From: Mycolicibacterium rhodesiae
Lineage (GTDB): Bacteria; Actinomycetota; Actinomycetes; Mycobacteriales; Mycobacteriaceae
DNA length: 64,000 bases
Reading direction: 5' to 3'
NCBI RefSeq assembly: GCF_002086695.1
Contig: NZ_MVIH01000010.1
Location: 124,001-188,000, forward strand
In this document: positions 7,743-14,973 of the stretch, piece by piece
Layout: each line of letters opens with the position of its first letter
How positions within the stretch are numbered: the first letter of the stretch is position 1
Program-made: the position numbers and the translations under genes
Notes under the pieces: generated by a model
What the model saw: the letters and a program-made list of their open reading frames with translations, nothing else
Told to the model about the DNA's origin: nothing
Databases searched by the model: none

Positions 7743-8765
7743 CTAGCAGCTGGGCGGACGCCCACCGGAGGTCAGCGTATGCAGCGAATCGACCGCGGTG
7801 TTCAACGTGTCGACCTTCACCAACTCCATCCCGTCGTCACGCATGGACTTGGCCTCATCGCAATTCTCGGCGGGCACCAGGAACACGCTCGCGCCGGCCT
7901 CCTGAGCGGCCAGCATCTTGTGGGTGATCCCGCCGATCGGGCCCACCTTGCCGTCCGAGCTGATCGTTCCGGTACCGGCGATGAACTTCGATCCGTTCAG
8001 ATCGCCGGTGGTCAGCTTGTCGATGACCGCGAGGCTGAACATCAGACCGGCCGACGGGCCGCCGATGTTGGCCAGATTGAAATCGATCTTGAACGGCGCC
8101 CACGGCGCGTCGAGCACCGCCACCCCGAGATAGCCGTAGTCGCGATCTTGGTTGGTGCCCAAGGTGATTCGCGCAACGCCTGGCGGGCCGTTCTTGCGGC
8201 GGTAGTCGATAGCGATCTCCTGGCCCGGTTTGGTGGCCTTCAGCAGCGCGGTGAACTCCGCAAGATTCGCTACCGGCTTACCGTCGACGGCGTCGATCGC
8301 GTCGCCGTCCTGCAGTTTGCCCGCCGACGGCCCCGGATCGTTGACCTTCTCCACCCGCACCGCCGACGGATATTTCAGGTACCCCAGCGCCGCGTACTCC
8401 GCGCTGTCCTCGGACCGCTTGAAGTCGGCGTCCTGATCCTTCTCGACGTCCTCGCGCGACTTGTCCGGCGGGAACACCAGATCCCGCGGGACCAGCTGCT
8501 CACGGCCCGACACCCACAGGGTCAGCGCCTGCCCCAGCGTCAGGCCGTCGCGCTGGGCGACGGTCGTCATGTTGAGGTGCCCCGAGGTGGGATGGGTTTC
8601 GGTGCCGTCGATGGCCACCACCTGCTTGCCGTCGACCTCACCGAGCGTGTTGAACGTCGGTCCCGGGCCCAGCGACACGAAGGGAACCGTCACGACCGCC
8701 AGCAGCACGCCGAAGACGACGATCGGTACGAGCGCCGTCAGCAGCGTCAGAATCCGCCTGTTCAC
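7743..8765 (-). CDS. Membrane-anchored PDZ-Lon type serine protease
   Basis: A 340-residue protein with an N-terminal membrane anchor at about 7-30, a PDZ domain around 130-205 (LQDGDAIDAVDGKPV), and a C-terminal Lon-like proteolytic domain. The Ser-Lys dyad is visible as Ser238 in GGPSAG and Lys283 in GGITHKMLAA. The likely role is cleavage of envelope or regulatory proteins on the outer face of the membrane. The frame extends far upstream, but the GTG at 8763-8765 begins the conserved protein (same length as Rv3194c as I remember it). It is divergent from the zincin gene across 96 bp. Confidence 0.9.
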   Translation of the reverse strand: MNRRILTLLTALVPIVVFGVLLAVVTVPFVSLGPGPTFNTLGEVDGKQVVAIDGTETHPTSGHLNMTTVAQRDGLTLGQALTLWVSGREQLVPRDLVFPPDKSREDVEKDQDADFKRSEDSAEYAALGYLKYPSAVRVEKVNDPGPSAGKLQDGDAIDAVDGKPVANLAEFTALLKATKPGQEIAIDYRRKNGPPGVARITLGTNQDRDYGYLGVAVLDAPWAPFKIDFNLANIGGPSAGLMFSLAVIDKLTTGDLNGSKFIAGTGTISSDGKVGPIGGITHKMLAAQEAGASVFLVPAENCDEAKSMRDDGMELVKVDTLNTAVDSLHTLTSGGRPPSC

Positions 8766-8861
8766 GCCGCCAAGGTTAACCGGAGCCCCTGGCGGCCTCG
8801 GTTCACTGACAGCGTGATCGCCGGTTACCCGCCCGCGACCCAGCATGAGTACGGTTGAGAC

Positions 8862-10220
8862 ATGTCTGACCTGCCCTTCGGCTTCTCCGCGGGAGACGAC
8901 CCCGACCGCGACAAGCCGAAAAAGGATCCGAACCCCGGCCCCGGTGACCCGTTCGGCTTCGCCGGCGGCGACTTCAACATGGCCGACCTCGGTCAGATCT
9001 TCACCAAGCTCGGCCAGATGTTCAGTGGCGCCGGCAACCCGATGGCCGGCGGCTCGGGACCGGTCAACTACGACGTGGCCCGCCAGCTGGCGTCGAGCTC
9101 GATCGGCTTCGTCGCGCCCATCCCGTCCGCCACCAGCACCGCCGTCGCCGACGCCGTGCACCTGGCCGACACCTGGCTCGACGGCGCGACCGCGCTGCCC
9201 GCCGGGGCGACCAAAGCCGTCGCGTGGACCCCGAACGACTGGGTCGACGGCACGCTGGACCGCTGGAAGCGGTTGTGCGACCCGATGGCCGAGCAGATCT
9301 CGTCGGTGTGGGCGCAGTCGCTGCCCGAGGAAGCCAAAGCGATGGCCGGGCCGCTGATGGCGATGATGACCCAGATGGGCGGCATGGCGTTCGGCTCGCA
9401 GCTCGGCCAGGCGCTCGGAAAGCTGTCGCGCGAAGTGCTGACGTCGACCGACATCGGTCTGCCGCTGGGGCCGACGGGTGTGGCCGCCCTGATGCCGGAG
9501 GCCATCGAGACCCTGTCCGAGGGCCTTGAGCAGCCGCGCAGCGAGATCATGACGTTCCTGGCCGCCCGCGAGGCGGCTCACCACCGGTTGTTCAGCCATG
9601 TGCCGTGGCTGTCGAGCCAGCTGCTCAATGCGGTCGAGGCCTACGCCAAGGGCATGAAGATCGACATGAGCGGCCTCGAGGAGCTGGCGCAGGGCATCAA
9701 CCCGGCCGCACTGACCGACCCGGCCGCCATGGAACAGCTGCTCAGCCAGGGCATGTTCGAGCCGAAGGCCACCCCGGAGCAGACCGCGGCGCTCGAGCGG
9801 CTGGAAACCCTGCTGGCGCTGATCGAGGGCTGGGTGCAGACCGTGGTCACCGCCGCGCTCGGTGAGCGCATTCCCGGCACCGCCGCGCTCTCGGAGATGC
9901 TGCGGCGCCGCCGGGCCACCGCCGGACCGGCGGAACAGACCTTCGCGACGCTGGTCGGGCTGGAACTGCGGCCCCGCAAGATGCGCGAGGCCGCCGTGCT
10001 GTGGGAGCGGCTCACCGACGCCGTCGGCATCGACGCGCGCGACGCCGTCTGGCAGCACCCGGACCTGCTGCCCAGCTCCGCCGACCTCGACGAACCGGCC
10101 GGCTTCATCGACCGGATCATCGGCGGCGACACCAGTGCCTTGGACATCGACTCGGCGATCGCGGAGTTCCAGAAAGAAGCCGACGAGAAGAAGGACGACG
10201 ACGGGCCTGTGGATAGCTGA
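8862..10220 (+). CDS. Zincin-like metalloprotease family protein (DUF2342)
   Basis: A 452-residue, mainly alpha-helical protein of the actinobacterial Zincin_2/DUF2342 family (Rv3195-like). A Gly/Asp/Pro-rich N-terminus (1-60) is followed by the conserved helical domain. The segment corresponding to HExxH reads REAAHHRLF (236-244), so the first His of a classical zincin motif is Arg here; His240 and His241 remain. Peptidase activity is therefore a family label and not demonstrated. The acidic Lys/Asp tail suggests a flexible C-terminus. The next gene starts 36 bp downstream on the same strand. Confidence 0.88.
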   Translation: MSDLPFGFSAGDDPDRDKPKKDPNPGPGDPFGFAGGDFNMADLGQIFTKLGQMFSGAGNPMAGGSGPVNYDVARQLASSSIGFVAPIPSATSTAVADAVHLADTWLDGATALPAGATKAVAWTPNDWVDGTLDRWKRLCDPMAEQISSVWAQSLPEEAKAMAGPLMAMMTQMGGMAFGSQLGQALGKLSREVLTSTDIGLPLGPTGVAALMPEAIETLSEGLEQPRSEIMTFLAAREAAHHRLFSHVPWLSSQLLNAVEAYAKGMKIDMSGLEELAQGINPAALTDPAAMEQLLSQGMFEPKATPEQTAALERLETLLALIEGWVQTVVTAALGERIPGTAALSEMLRRRRATAGPAEQTFATLVGLELRPRKMREAAVLWERLTDAVGIDARDAVWQHPDLLPSSADLDEPAGFIDRIIGGDTSALDIDSAIAEFQKEADEKKDDDGPVDS

Positions 10221-10255
10221 GCCGCGCGGCGCCCTCGTGGTGCCACAGTCGGCAG

Positions 10256-11086
10256 GTGCTCTACGCGCTCGACCCGGCAATGCCGGTTCTGTTGCGACCC
10301 GACGACGCGGTGCAGGTCGGCTGGGATCCCCGCCGCGCCGTGCTGGTTCGCCCGCCTGACGGCGTAACGCCCACCGCGCTGGCCGGCCTGCTGCGCGGCA
10401 TGCAGGTTCCGCTCAGCAAGTCCGAGCTGCAGCGACTGGCCGCCACCCACGGGCTGGCCGACGACCTCGACCAGCTGCTGGCCGCACTGGAGACCAGCGG
10501 CGTCGTCCGCGGCCGGGCCCGCCCCACCGCTGCACGCGCACTGTCGATCCGGGTGCACGGCCACGGCCCCCTGTCCGATCTCCTGATCGAGGCATTGCGC
10601 TGTTCCGGAGCACGGATCGCCCAGACCAGCCACACCGGCGCCGCGCTGTCAACGGCCCGCGCCGACATCGTCGTGCTGACCGACTACCTGGTGGCCGATC
10701 CGCGGCTGGTGCGCGACCTGCACACCGTCGGCGTCCCGCACCTGCCGGTGCGGGTGCGCGACGGCGCCGGGCTGGTCGGCCCGCTGGTGATCCCCGGGGT
10801 GACGAGCTGCCTGGCCTGCGCCGATTTGCACCGCACCGACCGTGACGGCGCCTGGCCCGCGGTGGCCGCCCAGCTACGAGACGTGATCGGTACCGCCGAC
10901 CGTCCGACCGTCCTAGCAACCGCCGCTGTCGCGCTCGGGCAGCTGCAGCGCATCATCACCGCGGTGCGCGGACAAGAAGCCGCAGGTGCTCCCCCGACCA
11001 CGCTCAACACCACCCTGCAGGTCGATGTGAGTAACAACACGATCACGGCTCGCCGCTGGTCACGGCATCCACGCTGTGAATGCTGA
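10256..11086 (+). CDS. E1-like/cyclodehydratase-type (TOMM leader-binding) protein, orphan
   Basis: A 276-residue protein. The N-terminal part (about 1-90) resembles the small winged-helix peptide-binding region of TOMM cyclodehydratase C-proteins. A ThiF/E1-like Rossmann region follows (about 95-240). Cys185 and Cys188 (CLAC) pair with Cys274 and Cys276 at the very C-terminus (PRCEC), the CxxC...CxC zinc site seen in E1-like partners of YcaO enzymes. No YcaO, precursor peptide or dehydrogenase gene is in the window. GTG start at 10256; ATG 10280 is an alternative. Its end overlaps the long reading of the next gene. Its true function in mycobacteria (Rv3196-like) is unknown. Confidence 0.75.
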   Translation: MLYALDPAMPVLLRPDDAVQVGWDPRRAVLVRPPDGVTPTALAGLLRGMQVPLSKSELQRLAATHGLADDLDQLLAALETSGVVRGRARPTAARALSIRVHGHGPLSDLLIEALRCSGARIAQTSHTGAALSTARADIVVLTDYLVADPRLVRDLHTVGVPHLPVRVRDGAGLVGPLVIPGVTSCLACADLHRTDRDGAWPAVAAQLRDVIGTADRPTVLATAAVALGQLQRIITAVRGQEAAGAPPTTLNTTLQVDVSNNTITARRWSRHPRCEC

Positions 11087-11129
11087 CATCCATGGTTGCC
11101 AGGAGACCGCCGTCAGGGATGATGGTCTG

Positions 11130-12455
11130 GTGGCAGACATCAAGCGAGGCCGCGCGGCCCGCAACGTCAAGCTGGCGACCATCCCGGTCGGCTTCGCCGG
11201 CAGGGCGGCGCTGGGCTTGGGCAAACGACTGACCGGTAAGTCGAAAGACGAGGTCCAGGCCGAGCTGTTGGAGAAGGCTGCCAACCAATTGTTCACCGTG
11301 CTCGGTGAACTCAAGGGCGGAGCCATGAAGGTCGGCCAGGCGCTGTCGGTGATGGAAGCCGCCATCCCCCCGGAATTCGGCGAGCCCTACCGCGAGGCGC
11401 TGACCAAACTGCAGAAGGACGCCCCGCCGCTGCCCGCGGCGAAGGTGCATCGCGTCCTCGACGGTCAGCTCGGCACCAAGTGGCGTGAGCGCTTCCAGTC
11501 TTTCGATGACACGCCGGTCGCGTCGGCCAGCATCGGCCAGGTGCACAAGGGGGTGTGGTCGGACGGTCGCGAGGTGGCGGTCAAGATCCAGTACCCCGGA
11601 GCCGACGAGGCCCTGCGCGCCGACCTCAAGACCATGCAACGCCTGGTCAGTGTGTTCAAGCAGCTCGCGCCGGGCGCCGATGTGGAGGGCGTGGTCGACG
11701 AGCTCATCGAACGCACCGAGATGGAGCTGGACTACCGGCTGGAGGCCGACAATCAGCGCGCCTTCGCGAAGGCCTATCAGGGCCACCCGCATTTCGTGGT
11801 GCCGCACGTGGTCGCCAGCTCGCCGAAGGTGATGATCTCCGAGTGGATCGACGGCACCCCGATGGCGCAGATCATCCGGGATGGCACGCCCGACGAGCGA
11901 GACCTTTGTGGCACAAGGCTTATCGAGCTGACCTTCGACGCACCGGCACGGCTCGGCATGATCCACGGCGACGCGCATCCCGGAAACTTCATGATGCTGC
12001 CCGACGGCCGGATGGGCGTCATCGACTTCGGCGCGGTCGGCCCGCTGCCGGATGGACTGCCCGTCGAGATCGGCCAGATCATCTGTCTGGCCCGCGACAA
12101 GAAGTACGACGAACTGCTGCCCGCGATGGAACGCGTCGGCTTCATCCAGAAGGGTGAGCAGGTGTCGGTGCGCGAGATCGACGACATGCTGCGCCAGTAC
12201 GTCGAGCCCATCGAGGTCGACGTCTTTCACTACACCCGCCGGTGGCTGCAGAAGATGGCAGCGGCGAATATGAACGTCTCAGCGGAGCAGATCAGGACCG
12301 CCCGCGCGATGGATCTGCCTGCCAAACTGGCAATCCCGCTGCGGGTGATCGCATCCACCGTGGCGATCTCGTGTCAGCTCGACGCCCATGTTCCGACTCG
12401 CGAGCTGGCGGCGAAATTCGTGCCAGGATTCGTCGAGCCCGAGCCGGCGCACTAG
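11130..12455 (+). CDS. ABC1/UbiB-family atypical kinase
   Basis: A 441-residue ABC1 (ADCK/UbiB) protein, the kinase-like family tied to isoprenoid-quinone metabolism; Rv3197-like. Signature motifs are visible: KxGQ as MKVGQALSV near residue 70, the Ala-rich nucleotide loop VASASIGQVHKG, the ion-pair Lys in VAVKIQYPGA, catalytic HGDAHPGNF, and IDFGAVG as the DFG motif. GTG 11130 begins the conserved sequence (VADIKRGRAARN). An in-frame ATG at 11076 inside the preceding gene would add 18 residues. WhiB7 is encoded just downstream, convergently, 20 bp away. Confidence 0.9.
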   Translation: MADIKRGRAARNVKLATIPVGFAGRAALGLGKRLTGKSKDEVQAELLEKAANQLFTVLGELKGGAMKVGQALSVMEAAIPPEFGEPYREALTKLQKDAPPLPAAKVHRVLDGQLGTKWRERFQSFDDTPVASASIGQVHKGVWSDGREVAVKIQYPGADEALRADLKTMQRLVSVFKQLAPGADVEGVVDELIERTEMELDYRLEADNQRAFAKAYQGHPHFVVPHVVASSPKVMISEWIDGTPMAQIIRDGTPDERDLCGTRLIELTFDAPARLGMIHGDAHPGNFMMLPDGRMGVIDFGAVGPLPDGLPVEIGQIICLARDKKYDELLPAMERVGFIQKGEQVSVREIDDMLRQYVEPIEVDVFHYTRRWLQKMAAANMNVSAEQIRTARAMDLPAKLAIPLRVIASTVAISCQLDAHVPTRELAAKFVPGFVEPEPAH

Positions 12456-12475
12456 CCGGCTCGGACCCGACCCCG

Positions 12476-12745
12476 CTAGGCCGCGATCACGTCCTTGCGC
12501 GGACGTCCCCGTGGCCGCTTGCGCTCCACGATGCTGCCGCGTTCGATGATCTCGCCGCCCCAAACTCCCCACGGCTCACCGCGGTCCAGTGCGGCGGCAA
12601 GGCATTGCCGCCGGATCGGACAGTCCCCGCAGAGCACCTTTGCGCGCTCCAGTTCCATGGGACTCTCGGCGAACCACAAGTCGGGATTCCCGTCGTGGCA
12701 CGGCAACACCGGCAGCTTCTCCTCGCGGACTGTCGATGTCGACAT
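12476..12745 (-). CDS. whiB7: WhiB7 redox-responsive transcription factor
   Basis: An 89-residue Wbl protein with the four [4Fe-4S] ligands Cys16, Cys39, Cys42 and Cys48, the GVWGG turn (60-64) that contacts sigma region 4, and a C-terminal AT-hook RGRPRK (79-84) that is specific to WhiB7 among Wbl proteins. In mycobacteria it activates intrinsic resistance genes after ribosome-targeting antibiotics and binds its own promoter together with SigA. ATG 12745 begins the conserved protein; the frame stays open to 12829 but that part is leader. Expression is probably controlled by the small ORF and terminator upstream. Confidence 0.97.
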   Translation of the reverse strand: MSTSTVREEKLPVLPCHDGNPDLWFAESPMELERAKVLCGDCPIRRQCLAAALDRGEPWGVWGGEIIERGSIVERKRPRGRPRKDVIAA

Positions 12746-12810
12746 GTCTCGCTCACCTGCTTCCTGGTCGAATGGCTGTATCTCTTCGGGGATCCGGGCC
12801 AGGAATCGGG

Positions 12811-12859
12811 TGGAAACCAGAAAGGCCACGGATCCTTTGACTTCGGGTCCGTGGCCAGT
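12811..12859 (-). terminator. whiB7 leader attenuator hairpin
   Basis: GGCCACGGA (12824-12832) pairs perfectly with TCCGTGGCC (12848-12856), and three further pairs are possible. On the minus strand the stem is followed by TTTCTGGTTT, a weak U-rich tail. It sits 23 bp after the small leader ORF and about 80 bp before whiB7. A second stem GGAGCTT/AAGCTCC (12871-12877 with 12887-12893) spans the ORF stop and could form an alternative fold. Confidence 0.7.
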
Positions 12860-12879
12860 GGCTGTGTCTGGGAGCTTTC

Positions 12880-13077
12880 CTAGATGAAGCTCCTGTCCAC
12901 GGACGCGATCGTCGGGGCGGCGTTGACGCGACGCTTACGCTGCGCCGAAATAGCGGCGGCCGCGCCGGCGGCGTGGGCAGCGAAAGCATGGTGCGTGGGG
13001 GTCGCCATGACGGCACGGAAGGACCACGCACGACGCGCGACTGCAGCTACGCCATAATTCGCAGTGCTGCTGATCAT
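12880..13077 (-). CDS. whiB7 leader small ORF
   Basis: A 65-codon ORF beginning MISSTANYGVAAVARRAWSF and ending DRSFI, with the Shine-Dalgarno AAGGAGG (13086-13092) 8 nt before ATG 13077, much stronger than most starts in the window. The peptide is rich in Ala, His and Arg, with no recognisable domain. Translation of an upstream ORF is known to control terminator formation in the mycobacterial whiB7 leader: stalled or slow ribosomes favour read-through. Here the ORF stop lies just before the hairpin, which fits. I infer that this is the regulatory ORF; the peptide itself may be irrelevant. Confidence 0.65.
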   Translation of the reverse strand: MISSTANYGVAAVARRAWSFRAVMATPTHHAFAAHAAGAAAAISAQRKRRVNAAPTIASVDRSFI

Positions 13078-13284
13078 CGTCGGTCCCTCCTTCCTCACGC
13101 CGCCCTGTAGCCATCGATCGGCACAGGATTCGTTTTAGAGGCTAAACCCTAATGCCGTTTCGCTACAAGCGATTTTCTGACCTGCGGTTTCAACCCTGTC
13201 GGATATCCGGGCGGGGCATCCGTCGAAGCCATCGGGGCTGACCCGCTCAGCAGCCGCAACGCCGGTCCTGAGAAACTAATTCCC

Positions 13285-13779
13285 ATGGCACAGATAACCC
13301 TGCGTGGAAACCCGATCAACACCGTTGGAGACCTGCCCGCCGTGGGCGCCCAGGCCCCCGCCTTCACTTTGACCGGCACCGATCTCGGCGACCTGGACAG
13401 CAGCCAGTTCAGCGGAAAAGCTCTGGTGCTCAACATCTTTCCCTCGGTCGACACCCCGGTGTGCGCCATGAGTGTGCGGACGTTCAACGAGCGCGCGGCG
13501 GCCACCGGCGCACCGGTGGTCAACATCTCCAAGGACCTGCCGTTCGCGCTCAAGCGATTCTGCGGCGCCGAGGGCATCGAGAATGCGGTGGCCGCGTCAG
13601 CGTTCCGCAGCAGCTTCGGTGAGGACTTCGGCATCACGATCACCGACGGACCGATGGCGGGCCTGCTGGGTCGCGCGGTCGTGGTCGTCGGCGCCGACGG
13701 CAAGGTGGCCTACACCGAACTGGTTCCCGAGATCGGCCAGGAACCCGACTACGACGCCGCCGTCGCCGCCCTGGGTTGA
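13285..13779 (+). CDS. tpx: Thiol peroxidase (atypical 2-Cys peroxiredoxin)
   Basis: A 164-residue Tpx that reduces peroxides using a thioredoxin-type reductant in the cytoplasm. The peroxidatic Cys60 is in SVDTPVC with the conserved Thr57, and the resolving Cys93 is in RFCGAEG, the normal atypical 2-Cys arrangement; full family length. It is monocistronic, 200 bp from the start of the whiB7 leader ORF. As I remember, M. tuberculosis tpx is elsewhere (Rv1932), so its place between whiB7 and uvrD2 differs. Hairpin 13791-13811 follows the stop. Confidence 0.96.
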   Translation: MAQITLRGNPINTVGDLPAVGAQAPAFTLTGTDLGDLDSSQFSGKALVLNIFPSVDTPVCAMSVRTFNERAAATGAPVVNISKDLPFALKRFCGAEGIENAVAASAFRSSFGEDFGITITDGPMAGLLGRAVVVVGADGKVAYTELVPEIGQEPDYDAAVAALG

Positions 13780-13790
13780 TAGGGGGCTTT

Positions 13791-13827
13791 CGCGACGGCG
13801 CCGCCGTCGCGTTCTGACAGCCTTTTT
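13791..13827 (+). terminator. Probable tpx terminator
   Basis: CGCGACGGC (13791-13799) and GCCGTCGCG (13803-13811) form a 9-bp GC stem with a 3-base loop, 12 bp after the tpx stop. A T-run (13823-13827) lies 12 bases further on, so the tail is separated from the stem. Confidence 0.5.
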
Positions 13828-13839
13828 CCTTCACACGCA

Positions 13840-13880
13840 ACTCCGCGATACCGCCGCTCAACGCCGCGGTATCGCGGAGT
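13840..13880. repeat. Perfect 15-bp inverted repeat
   Basis: ACTCCGCGATACCGC (13840-13854) is mirrored by GCGGTATCGCGGAGT (13866-13880) around an 11-base spacer. There is no T-tract. It could be a second terminator stem, a protein site or a mobile palindromic repeat; function unknown. Confidence 0.6.
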
Positions 13881-14009
13881 AATGCTGTCTGCACCGGTTC
13901 TCCAGGTTGCGCTCACGGCTCAATTACAACGAAGGGAAGCCTTAGCGGCGTAACCTCAGGCACTTAGCACACCAATACGGCTAAATACCGAACGGAAAGG
14001 TGCCTGAAG

Positions 14010-14450
14010 ATGAACAAAAAGCAAATTATCGCCACGAGCTGCGCGGTGGCCTGGGCTGCGGCGATCCCGATGAGCAGTGCCTTCACCGCGTCCGCGGCAC
14101 CCGACTGGATGCCGGCCGACGGCGAGTCCGGCGCCGTGACCGGCGCAGGCGGCGGACCGTCGCTCGGAGTCGGCGGTACATCCAGCTACACCGGCGGAGC
14201 CACGTCCTCCAGCTTCTGCGGCGACCCATCGACGTACACCGGCAGCCCCACGACCGCCATCTGCTCAGGCGCCTCGGTCGGCGTCGGAGGGCCGTCGAGC
14301 TACACCGGCGGCTCCACCGCCAACAATGCACAGAACACAGCCAGCCTGGGAGTCGGCGGAGTCAACAGCTACACCGGACAGGGCACGTCTGGAACCACCC
14401 TCAACGGCACCAACACCACCACGCGGACTGTCAATTACGGCCCGGGATAA
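14010..14450 (+). CDS. Secreted glycine-rich repeat protein, copy 1
   Basis: A 146-residue exported protein: signal peptide to about residue 30 (basic MNKKQ start, hydrophobic core, likely cleavage after TASA-A), then a low-complexity mature part. Three units of GVGGxSSYTGG/GVGGVNSYTGQ are separated by short Ser/Thr/Asn linkers. A short piece with Cys-GDPSTYTGSPTTAI-Cys lies between units 1 and 2, and the C-terminus is NGTNTTTRTVNYGPG. No known domain. GGAAAGG lies about 9 nt before the ATG. A paralogue follows after 90 bp, and both keep the same order of motifs. No function assigned. Confidence 0.82.
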   Translation: MNKKQIIATSCAVAWAAAIPMSSAFTASAAPDWMPADGESGAVTGAGGGPSLGVGGTSSYTGGATSSSFCGDPSTYTGSPTTAICSGASVGVGGPSSYTGGSTANNAQNTASLGVGGVNSYTGQGTSGTTLNGTNTTTRTVNYGPG

Positions 14451-14540
14451 CGGAACCCGACGACGGCACACCCGTGGGCATACATTTGTCTTCGGTATGA
14501 GTCCCGTGACCCGGCCGAATTCCGCAGCCATCCTTGAGAC

Positions 14541-14972
14541 ATGGAACTCACAGCTCGAAATGAGCTCAAGCACAGTCCGATTCGGCACCGAGGCGTACTG
14601 ACGGTCGGTTCCGTCACGTTGTTCGCGGCGATCGCGATGAGCGCCTCCCCGGTCGCTCTTGCGGACACGGGTGGCGAGTCGGGCGCGGTGACGGGCGCCG
14701 GATTCGGACCCAGCGCGGGTGTCGGCGGACCGTCGAGCTACACCGGCGGTTCGACGTCCAACGACCTGTGCCACCAGCACTGCACCGGCGCCAGCGTCGG
14801 CGTGGGCGGGCCGTCGAGCTATACCGGTGGCGCCACCGCCAACCACCCGGGCGGCTTCGCCAGCCAAGGTGTCGGGGACGTCAGCAGCTACACCGGCCAG
14901 GGCACCTCCGGACATGCGGAGAACGGGACCAACGCGACCACCCGGACCGGGAACTACGGCCCCGGCCGCTGA
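14541..14972 (+). CDS. Secreted glycine-rich repeat protein, copy 2
   Basis: A 143-residue paralogue of the preceding protein. It has a longer basic N-terminus (about 17 residues), then a signal segment to about residue 42 (cleavage near ALA-D), GESGAVTGAG as in copy 1, three GVGGPSSYTGG-type units, two Cys in LCHQHC at the place of the Cys-bounded insert of copy 1, and the shared ending NGTNATTRTGNYGPGR. It lacks the extra STYTG piece of copy 1. The stop is one base from the uvrD2 end (convergent). Likely arose by tandem duplication; function unknown. Confidence 0.8.
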   Translation: MELTARNELKHSPIRHRGVLTVGSVTLFAAIAMSASPVALADTGGESGAVTGAGFGPSAGVGGPSSYTGGSTSNDLCHQHCTGASVGVGGPSSYTGGATANHPGGFASQGVGDVSSYTGQGTSGHAENGTNATTRTGNYGPGR

Positions 14973-14973
14973 C

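Noticed and set aside
8766..10280. Extension of the PDZ-Lon protease frame upstream to 10280
   Set aside because: This part is antisense to the zincin gene; the conserved protein begins at the GTG 8765.
12746..12829. Longer whiB7 reading from 12829
   Set aside because: The extra 28 residues cover the leader attenuator region and are not Wbl-like; ATG 12745 begins the family sequence.
13149..13703. Minus-strand 184-codon frame over tpx
   Set aside because: Antisense to a complete thiol peroxidase; no domain and no Shine-Dalgarno sequence.
14000..14500. Alternative 166-codon frame over secreted repeat gene 1
   Set aside because: It is out of frame with the signal-peptide protein; the paralogue at 14541 confirms the 14010 frame.
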